This document shows, piece by piece, positions 25,611-32,948 of a stretch of DNA of 36,356 nt. The position numbers were made by a program, and so were the translations under genes. The notes beneath the pieces were generated by a model. The model ran no database searches. It was not told the origin of the DNA and saw only the letters and a list, made by a program, of their open reading frames with translations. Each line of letters begins with the position of its first letter. Within the stretch, counting starts at the first letter, position 1. This DNA comes from a bacterium (GTDB taxonomy: Bacteria; SM23-81; DAOVCL01): positions 1-36,356 of the forward strand of contig JAOZPP010000029.1 of NCBI GenBank assembly GCA_029932675.1, in the 5' to 3' direction.

Positions 25611-26377
25611 TGACTGTCTTCGCCAGGCTTCTTGATACAAGAAAGCGGAAGGGGGCAGGACTATGGGCGTTACTTGATCCGGACAGATCCTCAGGGAAGG
25701 GGATCGTTGAGCTTGCCCGTAGGTGCGAAAGGGCTGATGTGGACGCCCTCCTTGTGGGAAGTAGCCTCCTCCTCTCCTCAAAACTTGAGGAGGCGCTCAA
25801 GCTGATAAAGGGAGAGGTTTCCTTACCTGTGATCATCTTCCCGGGCAATGCCATTCAGATCTCCCGCTATGCCGATGCTATCCTCTATCTCAGCCTGATC
25901 AGTGGAAGGAACCCTGACCTCCTCATTGGGGAACAGGTGAAGGCCGCGCCTCTAATCAGGGAGTATGGGATAGAGCCCATATCCACCGGCTATATGATAA
26001 TTGATTCCGGAAGTCCCACAGCGGTCCAATTTATGTCCAACACCCAGCCCCTTCCCCAAACCAAACCCGATTTGGCTAAGGCCCATGCCTTAGCCGCTCA
26101 ATATTTGGGAATGAAGCTGCTCTACTTAGAGGCTGGAAGTGGAGCTAAGAATTCTGTTTCGGAGGGGATAATAGGGGAGGTAAAGGGCTATGTCGATCTG
26201 CCCCTCATTGTGGGAGGGGGGATAAAGACCCCTGAGGAGGCGGCTCGAAAGGTGGAGGCCGGTGCCGACTTTGTGGTTATAGGAAATGCCTTCGAGAAGA
26301 CTGGAAGCCCGGAGAGGATAGAGGCCTTCTCCCAGGCAGTCCATCGGGCTGGGGCAGATAAGATGTCAAAACCATAG
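25610..26377 (+). CDS. Geranylgeranylglyceryl phosphate synthase homologue (GGGPS/PcrB family)
   Basis: GGGPS joins glycerol-1-phosphate to an isoprenoid diphosphate through an ether bond, the first committed step of archaeal membrane lipid synthesis. The Firmicutes relative PcrB makes heptaprenylglyceryl phosphate. The 255-residue TIM barrel has LLDPDRS near residue 21, GRNPDLLIGEQVKAAP near 97, the STGYMIIDSGSPTAVQFMSNT segment near 122, LEAGSGA near 175, and the phosphate-binding IVGGGIKTPEEA near 202. The pattern is that of group II enzymes, closest in my memory to Bacteroidetes/FCB-type sequences rather than PcrB. ATG 25610 overlaps the alaS stop by one base. No UbiA prenyltransferase or glycerol-1-phosphate dehydrogenase is in the window, so full ether-lipid synthesis is inference. 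Confidence 0.92.
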   Translation: MTVFARLLDTRKRKGAGLWALLDPDRSSGKGIVELARRCERADVDALLVGSSLLLSSKLEEALKLIKGEVSLPVIIFPGNAIQISRYADAILYLSLISGRNPDLLIGEQVKAAPLIREYGIEPISTGYMIIDSGSPTAVQFMSNTQPLPQTKPDLAKAHALAAQYLGMKLLYLEAGSGAKNSVSEGIIGEVKGYVDLPLIVGGGIKTPEEAARKVEAGADFVVIGNAFEKTGSPERIEAFSQAVHRAGADKMSKP

Positions 26378-26421
26378 AGGGCTCTAATCGTCCCTTTCAT
26401 AAAGGGCGGCTTTGAGGCAAG

Positions 26422-26727
26422 ATGAAACCTGAATTCAAGCTTTGTAATTGTCCCCTTGAATCTTGGGAGGTAATTGTCGTAGATAGGGATGGGCAATGTG
26501 AGGACAGGAGCACAATTTACTACCACTGTGATGAATGCGGTGAAGATTATGCAATACTTGATTTTCACACAGGTGAAATTCTCTATCTCAACCCAAAGTT
26601 GAAAGGGACAAAAGAACACCTCAATATCGAGTACCTTAAAAATAAGGTCTTAGAAAAAACCAGGTTGGGAATTGGAATTAAATCTTCAATCCCAATTGAG
26701 AGTAACGGCGAGGATACCCCGATGTAG
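26422..26727 (+). CDS. Hypothetical protein with paired cysteines
   Basis: This 101-residue protein is not one I recognise. It has C-x-C near residue 8 and CDEC near residue 36, which together could bind zinc. A beta-rich middle (YYHCDECGEDYAILDFHTGEILYLNP) and a charged helix (KEHLNIEYLKNKVLEK) follow. It starts 44 bases after the GGGPS gene; a CCCTTT-CAT-AAAGGG hairpin lies in the gap. Its composition is more AT-rich than the preceding genes, which suggests it belongs to the accessory island. Confidence 0.5.
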   Translation: MKPEFKLCNCPLESWEVIVVDRDGQCEDRSTIYYHCDECGEDYAILDFHTGEILYLNPKLKGTKEHLNIEYLKNKVLEKTRLGIGIKSSIPIESNGEDTPM

Positions 26728-26848
26728 GATGTAGAGAGATGTAACCGGCACGCCCCTGGGTTGTAAGGAGCTCTCGTGAGAGTGCTAAATCAGTAATTAA
26801 AGGTTCGCCTCCTACTTCGCTTTTCCATGAACCAATGCGAGGTGATGA

Positions 26849-27262
26849 ATGAGATATATTCCCTATCCTAAGAGAAATTTTATAATTATCTCAATTCTTA
26901 TCATCGGTTCGGAGACAGCATTGTTCAAGCTACCTACCACCCTATTGGGTTGGATACTGCGCATACCTCTAATTATCACCATATTCTGGCTATATTCCGC
27001 ATTGAATCATCTAACTGTTCTTACTCTATATAACGTTGACTTTTTTCAAGCAATGTTGTGGATCAACGGTGTTTTTGCAGTAAATGCACTAAACATCATA
27101 TATGAGTTTCTTCCAGGAGTTGTAAATTATGTCCTTAGCTTTATTATGGTCTCGGTTTACTGGTACCTCCTGAGACAAGCAGGCAAGTATAACAAACTCG
27201 TTGAAGAAGGTTATGATCCAGAATTCGATGGAGAAGAATTCGCCAAAAAAATGAAAGAATAA
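26849..27262 (+). CDS. Hypothetical membrane protein, four predicted helices
   Basis: This 137-residue protein has four hydrophobic segments at about 9-27, 32-52, 66-88 and 91-109, then an acidic, Lys-rich tail (EEGYDPEFDGEEFAKKMKE) likely in the cytoplasm. I do not recognise a family. ATG 26849 is preceded by GAGGTG at normal spacing. The gene is AT-rich relative to the core genes and stands alone, with no clear promoter or terminator. Confidence 0.5.
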   Translation: MRYIPYPKRNFIIISILIIGSETALFKLPTTLLGWILRIPLIITIFWLYSALNHLTVLTLYNVDFFQAMLWINGVFAVNALNIIYEFLPGVVNYVLSFIMVSVYWYLLRQAGKYNKLVEEGYDPEFDGEEFAKKMKE

Positions 27263-27289
27263 AACAATCCTTTAAAATTCACAGAATTT

Positions 27290-27362
27290 AGGAATCACCG
27301 GGTCAAACCTCTAAATACTAAGTGAGAATGGCGAAGAGGACACTCTAATGGGTTTGACACGA
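27290..27362. repeat. Repeat copy 1 with inverted GTCAAACC/GGTTTGAC arms
   Basis: GTCAAACC (27302-27309) and GGTTTGAC (27351-27358) are perfect 8-base inverted arms, with a smaller AGTG/CACT pair (27321-27324, 27341-27344) inside. The left part (27290-27326) resembles 29365-29402 clearly: AGGAAT, CGGGT, AAACC and CTAAATACTAA are shared or nearly so. The nested arms look like a foldable recombination site or a small mobile element. Confidence 0.45.
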
Positions 27363-27471
27363 AAGGCTCACCGTTCTAAGACACTGTAAGATCATAAATT
27401 GACAAGCAGAAAATCCCTTGTTTTCTTCATGCTATACAAAGAATGTAGTGACTGGAGGGATGTTTCCGGGG

Positions 27472-27597
27472 TGCTATTGAGCAGTAATGGAATTTGGCGT
27501 AAGTGCAACAGCACTTAAAGAGAAGCTGACGCTTTCCCAACCTGTGGTGACCACCTCTATGAAGGGGGGAGAAAATAGTGGAAGAAAGGGAATTTGA
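27472..27597 (+). pseudogene. C-terminal remnant of a Y1/REP-type transposase
   Basis: The frame reads CY-stop-AVMEFGVSATALKEKL followed by TLSQPVVTTSMKGGE. This matches the helix-turn-helix tail of IS200-like/REP-associated Y1 transposases, which typically read CYWAVRELG, an ALA-x-x-L-x-LSQPAV turn, and a VKRGE end. A TGG codon has become TGA at 27478-27480. No Y1 catalytic domain (HUH motif) was found upstream, so only the tail remains. The family resemblance is from memory. Confidence 0.5.
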
Positions 27598-27844
27598 AGT
27601 ATGGTAAAAAGAAGTTTTTTGAAATTTATGGATGCCTCCCTATCGTCCTAAACCCGAATTATTCATAAACTGTAGAGGGATTAATTATTGAGGGATTCTT
27701 TTATCACCCGTAGAGACAGACCTTCATATCTGTCGCCCCCTTTCGAACAGGGCTAAAGCCCTGTCATTACTGGTAGATAGTTACAGTGTTAAGGATGAAT
27801 AGCGGTAATTTGTGAACAGTTTGGGTAAAAGAGGAGGTGTATAA
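27598..27844. other. Non-coding part of the accessory island
   Basis: Apart from the tandem palindromes I see no coding frame with a ribosome site or family resemblance on either strand here. The sequence is AT-rich and probably decayed. Confidence 0.4.
27715..27764. repeat. Two tandem palindromes (REP-like)
   Basis: GACAGA-(8 bases)-TCTGTC at 27715-27734 is followed by ACAGGGCT-AA-AGCCCTGT at 27747-27764, an 8-pair perfect stem. The wider context (GTAGAGACAGACCTTCA...) resembles decayed copies of dispersed palindromic repeats common in bacterial genomes. They lie 118 bases after the Y1-transposase remnant. Confidence 0.55.
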
Positions 27845-28005
27845 ACGCATAAGATAACTGCATATATTGAAAAGGTTCCAGAAACAGGGTTATATGTAGC
27901 AGTCATCCCAGGATTCCTAGTGCCTATACTTAAGCAGAGACTTTGGATGGACTGCAAAAGAATCTTAAAGAAGGAGTTGAATTATGTCTAGAAAATAGGC
28001 AATAG
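27845..28005 (+). pseudogene. Decayed hicB antitoxin gene
   Basis: A strong ribosome site GAGGAGG (27831-27837) is followed at seven bases by ACG where ATG is expected. From there the frame reads HKITAYIEKVPETGLYVAVIPG, which is the start of HicB antitoxins. After one missing base near 27915 the sequence continues in the next frame as AYT-stop-AETLDGLQKNLKE, then GVELCLENR, the rest of the HicB core, with CAA turned into TAA at 27931. Three independent lesions (start codon, frameshift, stop) make it a pseudogene. No hicA was found on either side. Confidence 0.75.
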
Positions 28006-28313
28006 GGACACTTCTTTTTTGAACATCTTCTTAACCTTGAGGAGAGGAGGTAGTGGGGAAAGGACTTTAGTTTGTCCATTTATTTGGTCAATGAGGTCGG
28101 GCTGAAAAATAGAATTCAGGGCCACAGTCAGAAAAAGCGTGAAAAGGGGGTGTATCTTTAATCTTTATTTCTTGCAATGAAAGGCTGGTTGATACTCAGA
28201 TTATGGCTGAAGATTAGAGAAGTTAAGAGTAAGAACGTGATCTCATTTCGGCTTTGCTTCTCCCCCTTTCGTCTCGAAGCGTATTAGTCAAGGTAGCAGC
28301 TCTGGAGGTCAAA

Positions 28314-28601
28314 TTGGAAGATTCTGAAAACCCCTCAATCATTTGGACTGATTATATTAAATACAGGGCTGACTTGAGAGGGTTTGAACTTACAAAGATT
28401 GAAAACATATTGCGATATTCAGGAGAAAGATATTTTGATACTATAACACGGCGTCGGATCGCGGTTGGTATGCATAATGACCGTTTAGTTATGGTCCCAT
28501 ATGAGGAAACGGGAAATGCCATAACCCCTATCACCATTCACGCGACCACCCGTCAACAGATCAATTTCCGTCTCAAAACTGGGAGGTTTGTACATGAATA
28601 A
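28314..28601 (+). CDS. DUF4258-like protein, probable toxin of a toxin-antitoxin pair
   Basis: This 95-residue protein resembles the DUF4258 family, small RelE-fold-like proteins suspected of ribonuclease activity. Seen: WTDYIKYRADLRGFELTKIE near the start, then ERYFDTITRRRIAVG, VMVPYEE, and TTRQQINFRLKTGRF at the end, the usual closing motif. An open frame extends to a TTG at 28254, but TTG 28314 is preceded by GGAGGT at close spacing and fits the family start. It overlaps the DUF2283 gene by eight bases. Toxin function is inferred from the pairing. Confidence 0.7.
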   Translation: MEDSENPSIIWTDYIKYRADLRGFELTKIENILRYSGERYFDTITRRRIAVGMHNDRLVMVPYEETGNAITPITIHATTRQQINFRLKTGRFVHE

Positions 28602-28842
28602 AACTAAAATGACGTACTTCAAAAATGAAGATGTTCTGCATCTCGTTATTTCCGACGAAAATGAAGCAAGCAGTGTAGAACTGAGCCCAAATGTAACAGT
28701 CGAGCTAAATCAAGACGGCGAACTAATCGGAATAGAGATCCTGGAAGCGAGCTCTTATATTCGAGATTCTATCCTGGAAGCGGCACAGGCTAAAATGCTG
28801 AATCTACTTAAACCGCATAACAAATCACTGGAACGGACATGA
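28594..28842 (+). CDS. DUF2283 family protein, probable antitoxin partner
   Basis: This 82-residue protein matches DUF2283: YFKNEDVLHLVISD at the N-terminus, then ELSPNVTVELNQDGELIGIEILEAS, the hallmark. ATG 28594 follows GGGAGG at eight bases and overlaps the toxin-like gene, so the two are translationally coupled. The last residues, KPHNKSLERT, resemble a tail that recurs on unrelated small proteins in many genomes and may come from a shared downstream repeat rather than from the family itself. Confidence 0.75.
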   Translation: MNKTKMTYFKNEDVLHLVISDENEASSVELSPNVTVELNQDGELIGIEILEASSYIRDSILEAAQAKMLNLLKPHNKSLERT

Positions 28843-28872
28843 AGAGTGCTGGTGCGGAACGAAAAGGAGTCG

Positions 28873-28899
28873 CCCCTTGACATTGGGCGTCGTAAGGGG
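28873..28899. other. Hairpin after the DUF2283 gene
   Basis: CCCCTT and AAGGGG with inner GAC/GTC form a stem-loop 30 bases after the stop codon. There is no T run, so a terminator role is uncertain. Confidence 0.4.
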
Positions 28900-29364
28900 T
28901 AGCTGGGTTTATTTGGAGGAATTTCAAGGGTTAAATATTGTGAAAAAGTAGGTCTGTGTGAATTATTGGAGGACCCATCTTTATTCTTGATTTGCCGATT
29001 TCCGCTTTAAACCATGCTATGGGTTGACACGAGGGAATATCACCACAAACCATGCAAGCTCAGAGTATGTACTGTTATTAGGTGGTAGAGGGGACTCGAT
29101 GGGAGTGCGACAACATTTCCTGAGAAGTTGGGCCTTCTCCACCCAAAAGCCTCTCTGCAGGGATTTCAAGTATGGGGGAGGTAGTTTCTTGTGATCTTAT
29201 GGACGTCCCTCTTTTCCATTCTTTAGGCACTACCCCCCATTCTGTGGCCAGGTGTATTCAAAGATTTAGCTCATATTCGATTACAGGGAATTGCAAATAG
29301 CATCAAAGATTCTTCAGGGAAAACAAAATAATGCCAATTCAGGGTTTATTCTCTAATTGAGTGA
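28900..29364. other. Gene-free part of the accessory island
   Basis: I find no supported coding frame on either strand. A 14-base stretch ATGGGTTGACACGA at 29019-29032 repeats 27348-27362 with one base less. A GAGAAG/CTTCTC stem lies near 29120-29137. Confidence 0.4.
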
Positions 29365-29402
29365 GGAATTTTGCGGGGTTGAACCCTTAAATACTAATTA
29401 AG
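29365..29402. repeat. Repeat copy 2, related to 27290-27326
   Basis: AGGAATTTTGCGGGGTTGAACC followed by CTTAAATACTAATTAAG matches the left part of copy 1 with scattered differences. GGGTTTCAAAC near 29460-29470 may be its counterpart arm, degenerate here. It lies just upstream of tatD, about 2.1 kb from copy 1. Confidence 0.4.
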
Positions 29403-29479
29403 GCTCATACAGGGGTGGCAGAGGGGATTGCCTGCAGATAGGGGAAGCTGATAGCCTGAGGGTTTCAAACACCAACCAG

Positions 29480-30262
29480 ATGATTGGATTTATAGATACT
29501 CACGCTCATCTTAACCTGCCAGAATTCGATCCTGATAGAGAAGAAGTCATTAACAGGGCAAAGGATTCAGGGATAAACTACATTCTCGTCCCCGGTATAG
29601 ACCTCCCCTCCAGCAGGACGGCTGTGGAGCTTGCCGAAAGGTTCCCCATCCTCCATGCTGCTGTAGGCATTCACCCCCACGAGGCCAAAAGGTTTAGGGA
29701 GAGGGATCTACTCAAGCTAAAGGAGTTTGCCCAAAGACCTCAGGTAAAGGCCATCGGGGAGATAGGATTAGACTTCTACAGAAAGCTTTCCTCTCCCCAG
29801 GAGCAAGTTGTTGCATTTCGGGCGCAGATAAGATTGGCTAAGGAACTGGATCTCCCTATAGTGGTCCACTCAAGAGGGGCTGTTGAGGAAACTTTAAGGA
29901 TACTCAAGGATGAAAGCAGGGGGTTGAGGGGGGTCCTTCACTGTTTTGAAGGGACCAAAGAACAGGCAGAAAGGGTTCTTGCTCTGGGCTTATACATCTC
30001 CTTCACTGGACAGGTCACCTTTCCCCGATCCAAGGTCCTGGAGGTAGCCAAGTTAATCCCCTTGGGGAAGCTCCTCTTGGAGACAGACAGCCCCTATCTG
30101 GCCCCTCTCCCCCAGCGAGGGAAGAGGAACGAGCCGGCCTGGGTGAGGTTGGTGGCTCAAGGTGTTGCCTCAGCGAAGGGGATGGACCTGGAGGCTTTAG
30201 CCAACCTTACCTCTCAGGCGGCTGATAGGCTTTTTGGGTTCTCGGAGATGGAGACCCAATGA
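29480..30262 (+). CDS. tatD: TatD family metal-dependent hydrolase (deoxyribonuclease)
   Basis: TatD proteins are TIM-barrel metallo-hydrolases with 3'-5' exonuclease activity on DNA or RNA. The 260-residue protein has all metal ligands in place: FIDTHAHLNLPEF at the start, AVGIHPHEA near 62, AIGEIGLDFYR near 91, PIVVHSRGA near 127, LHCFEG near 153, and LLETDSPYLAPLP near 200. No clear ribosome site precedes ATG 29480, but the protein begins correctly. It overlaps rsmA by four bases (ATGA). Confidence 0.95.
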   Translation: MIGFIDTHAHLNLPEFDPDREEVINRAKDSGINYILVPGIDLPSSRTAVELAERFPILHAAVGIHPHEAKRFRERDLLKLKEFAQRPQVKAIGEIGLDFYRKLSSPQEQVVAFRAQIRLAKELDLPIVVHSRGAVEETLRILKDESRGLRGVLHCFEGTKEQAERVLALGLYISFTGQVTFPRSKVLEVAKLIPLGKLLLETDSPYLAPLPQRGKRNEPAWVRLVAQGVASAKGMDLEALANLTSQAADRLFGFSEMETQ

Positions 30263-31098
30263 GGAGAGGAATTCTGCTCCCTTCATTGGGTCTACGGTTT
30301 CTCCCTAAAAAGAGCTTGGGCCAAAATTTCCTTGTCAACCAGGTAGCCGCCCAAAAGATCGCCCAAAGCCTACAGCTTTCCCCTCAAGATGTAGTGGTGG
30401 AAATCGGATCGGGAAGCGGGGTCCTCACCAAGGAGCTCCTCGGGTATGGGGCTCAAGTGATTGGGGTGGAAATAGATCAACGTCTCTGCCAGATCCTGAG
30501 GGAGAACCTTAAGTCCGAAAGGCTCTTCATCTTTTGTGAGGACTTTCTCCGGTTTGACCTCACCCGATGGGGGGAAGATCTTAAGCTGGTAGGGAATATA
30601 CCCTATCATCTTACCTCCCCGATCATAGAAAAGTTGATCAATGAGAGGGAGAGGATCAAGCTGATCATCTTAACCCTGCAGAAGGAGGTGGCCAAAAGGG
30701 TCAACGCTCCTCCAGGGGGGAAGGATTATAGCTCCCTTTCGGTGATCTCCCAGCTTTACTTCTCCCCCTATAAACTTTTTGATCTCTCACCTTCCTCCTT
30801 TCGACCAAGGCCTAAAGTGGAAGCCACCGTCCTTGGGCTCAAGGTAAGGGAAAGCCCAGCCGTTTCGATACCTGATGAGGTTCTCTTCAGGAAAGTGGTG
30901 AAGAAGGCCTTTGGGAAAAGGAGGAAGACTATTAAAAACGCTCTAAAGGGGTTTCTCCCCCAAGGAAGTGAGGATGAAATCTTCTCTAGGGCTAGAGTTA
31001 ACCCCTCCCTGAGAGGTGAGGTCCTGGGTCTGGAGGATTTTTCTCGTTTAAGTATAGCCCTTTGGGAGCACTTCCGCAAAGCTCGCCCCAAATACTGA
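30259..31098 (+). CDS. rsmA: 16S rRNA (adenine1518/1519-N6)-dimethyltransferase
   Basis: RsmA (KsgA) dimethylates two adjacent adenines in helix 45 of 16S rRNA late in small-subunit assembly. The 279-residue protein has KKSLGQNFLVN near residue 15, the SAM-binding VEIGSGSGVLTKEL near 47, GVEIDQRL, and the catalytic NIPYHLTSPII near 112 (usually NLPY). A C-terminal helical domain with FGKRRKTIKNAL follows. Its start overlaps the tatD stop, and the tatD-rsmA pairing is common. Confidence 0.96.
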   Translation: MRRGILLPSLGLRFLPKKSLGQNFLVNQVAAQKIAQSLQLSPQDVVVEIGSGSGVLTKELLGYGAQVIGVEIDQRLCQILRENLKSERLFIFCEDFLRFDLTRWGEDLKLVGNIPYHLTSPIIEKLINERERIKLIILTLQKEVAKRVNAPPGGKDYSSLSVISQLYFSPYKLFDLSPSSFRPRPKVEATVLGLKVRESPAVSIPDEVLFRKVVKKAFGKRRKTIKNALKGFLPQGSEDEIFSRARVNPSLRGEVLGLEDFSRLSIALWEHFRKARPKY

Positions 31099-31167
31099 CC
31101 CCAGTGGAGGGGCTTAACAAACAATTCCAAAGCTGAGGGGAAAAGTGGGATAACTAATGGAGGATGT

Positions 31168-31190
31168 AAAACCTTGATTTCCAAGGTTTT
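31168..31190. terminator. A/T-flanked hairpin between rsmA and the barrel gene
   Basis: AAAACCTTG and CAAGGTTTT form a nine-pair stem with a five-base loop, starting 70 bases after rsmA and ending 13 bases before the next ATG. The terminal T run is part of the stem. It could end the tatD-rsmA transcript or control translation of the next gene. Confidence 0.45.
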
Positions 31191-31202
31191 GGAACTATTC
31201 CA

Positions 31203-32948
31203 ATGAAGGTTACCATTACAGCCATCCTCTTGCTTAGCTTGCCATCGACGGCATCTGCCATAGAGTATCGTTTCGATTATAACCTCAACGGCCGAACCAA
31301 AAGGTGGGAGAACACAGTCCTTTATGAAAAGAGCCTACCCGGGCTGAGGGTTAACCTAAAGGGGTTTACCTCCTCTTCCCTCTTCTCCTCTTTTGGCCTG
31401 GAGAGGAGGGAAGGTAACCGGTCTCTGAGCCTTAACCTCCTTGTGCCACTAAAGGAAAACCTCTCCTGGGTCCCTTTCTTCTCCGAAGCGGAGACGGAGA
31501 TAAAAGGTAAAAAGAGGAAGGAAACTAAGGCGGGAGTGGGAGTAGAGCTAAATTCGGGCTCTATTTTTACCCTTTTCCTCCAGGGAGGGGGAGCCTCCCT
31601 GAGGAGGGATATGGGTTCCCCCATTTCCGGGTTAATCTATGGATTGAAGGGAGAAGTCAAGCTCCCCGTAAAGAGGAAATTCTCGGCTAATCTAAGGTGG
31701 GAGAGAAAAGGGGAGGATCTAAAGTTGATCCCCCAGAGGAGGAATAGCCTCAGTTTTCAAATGGGAATGGAGAGGTGGGGGGTCAAGAGCGGAGCCACAT
31801 TTCTCGATTCCACCCAGGAGACGAACTACTTCTTAGGGAATAATCCAGACTCCACCGGAGGAAGGAAGCAATGGGTGAAGGAGACGAGGTTTAACTCTCG
31901 AATCTGGCTAAGTGGAGGTTTTCGGGGAGATGTCTCCCTCTTTCGTTCTCAAGGGATAACCCATCGCCGGGGGATGAAGGGAGGGTGGGCAAGGGTGGTG
32001 AAAGAGCTCAGGGATGGTTTTTATTTTAAGGTTGAACACCCCTGGGGCAGTCGGTATCTGTTTTCCTTATTCTATAGATACCTAAAGGGGGAGGATGACT
32101 ATGAGGGGGAACTGAGGGATGAAAGATCGGAAAGTGGGGAGTTGGGGGGAATGATGAGTTGGGTTCCTTCCCCTCTTGATTCCTTTGGGCTGGAGGGCTT
32201 CGCCAGGGTGAGGTCGGTTGAGCCCATCGCCCAGTCCAATTATGACGATCGGGATGAAGCCAACAGGTTCCTGCGGTCGTGGGTTATCCACCGAATAAAT
32301 CCTTATCTTTCCCTTAAGGTTAAAGGAAGGTTGGAAAAAGAGCAGCAGATCTACATTCGAGGGGAGAGATCAGCGAACAACAACTCCGTCAGGGTCTACT
32401 CCCTTGATCCAGAGACGATCTGGGGGATAGGCAAGGGCCTCTCTTTGGGGCAGGGGTTTAGGCTTAGGGCCAGGTATCAGACATACGATTGGGCCCAGAG
32501 CCAAGAGAGGGATAACCTCTTGCGGAGTTTGGAATCCATTACCGGGATTTATTTCAGGTTGAGCAGAAGGCTCAGAGGGAAGCTAAGTTATCTCCACAGA
32601 TGGGAGGACTATGGCAAATTGAGGTGGGAAGATGAATGGGTAGAAAGGTTAAGCTGGAAGAGGACTACTAACCAATTGAGCCTTTCCCTCGACTATCAGC
32701 CTAGCCAAGGGTTCCATTTGAAGCCTGGTCTTATCTATATGGTGGAACGGGAATGGATTCCGGAGATCTCCCCCCTGGGGGGAAACCGGTGGGAACTCTC
32801 GGCAAAGGAGAGTAGGTTACGGCTGAACTTGAGAGGGGGTATCTCCTTAGGCAGGGGGGGAATGCTTCTTCTCCAGGGAAGCCGCAGAGGTATTGTTGGC
32901 GGGGAAAGCTTCAACTATTTCAACTTGACCATAAGCCTATTTTACTAA
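31203..32948 (+). CDS. Predicted outer-membrane beta-barrel protein, unknown family
   Basis: This 581-residue protein has a signal peptide (MKVTITAILLLSLPSTASA, cleaved after A). The rest is a long run of alternating polar and hydrophobic stretches, rich in Arg, Ser, Gly, Trp and Tyr, ending in NYFNLTISLFY; a terminal aromatic residue is typical of barrels. I see no catalytic or cofactor motif and recognise no family. The final base of its stop codon is also the first base of the lipoprotein start (TAATG), so the two are co-translated and may form one envelope unit. Confidence 0.7.
   Translation: MKVTITAILLLSLPSTASAIEYRFDYNLNGRTKRWENTVLYEKSLPGLRVNLKGFTSSSLFSSFGLERREGNRSLSLNLLVPLKENLSWVPFFSEAETEIKGKKRKETKAGVGVELNSGSIFTLFLQGGGASLRRDMGSPISGLIYGLKGEVKLPVKRKFSANLRWERKGEDLKLIPQRRNSLSFQMGMERWGVKSGATFLDSTQETNYFLGNNPDSTGGRKQWVKETRFNSRIWLSGGFRGDVSLFRSQGITHRRGMKGGWARVVKELRDGFYFKVEHPWGSRYLFSLFYRYLKGEDDYEGELRDERSESGELGGMMSWVPSPLDSFGLEGFARVRSVEPIAQSNYDDRDEANRFLRSWVIHRINPYLSLKVKGRLEKEQQIYIRGERSANNNSVRVYSLDPETIWGIGKGLSLGQGFRLRARYQTYDWAQSQERDNLLRSLESITGIYFRLSRRLRGKLSYLHRWEDYGKLRWEDEWVERLSWKRTTNQLSLSLDYQPSQGFHLKPGLIYMVEREWIPEISPLGGNRWELSAKESRLRLNLRGGISLGRGGMLLLQGSRRGIVGGESFNYFNLTISLFY

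Noticed and set aside
29411-29479. tRNA-like 3' end (GGCAGAGGGGATT) before tatD
   Set aside because: No cloverleaf could be built on either strand around it.
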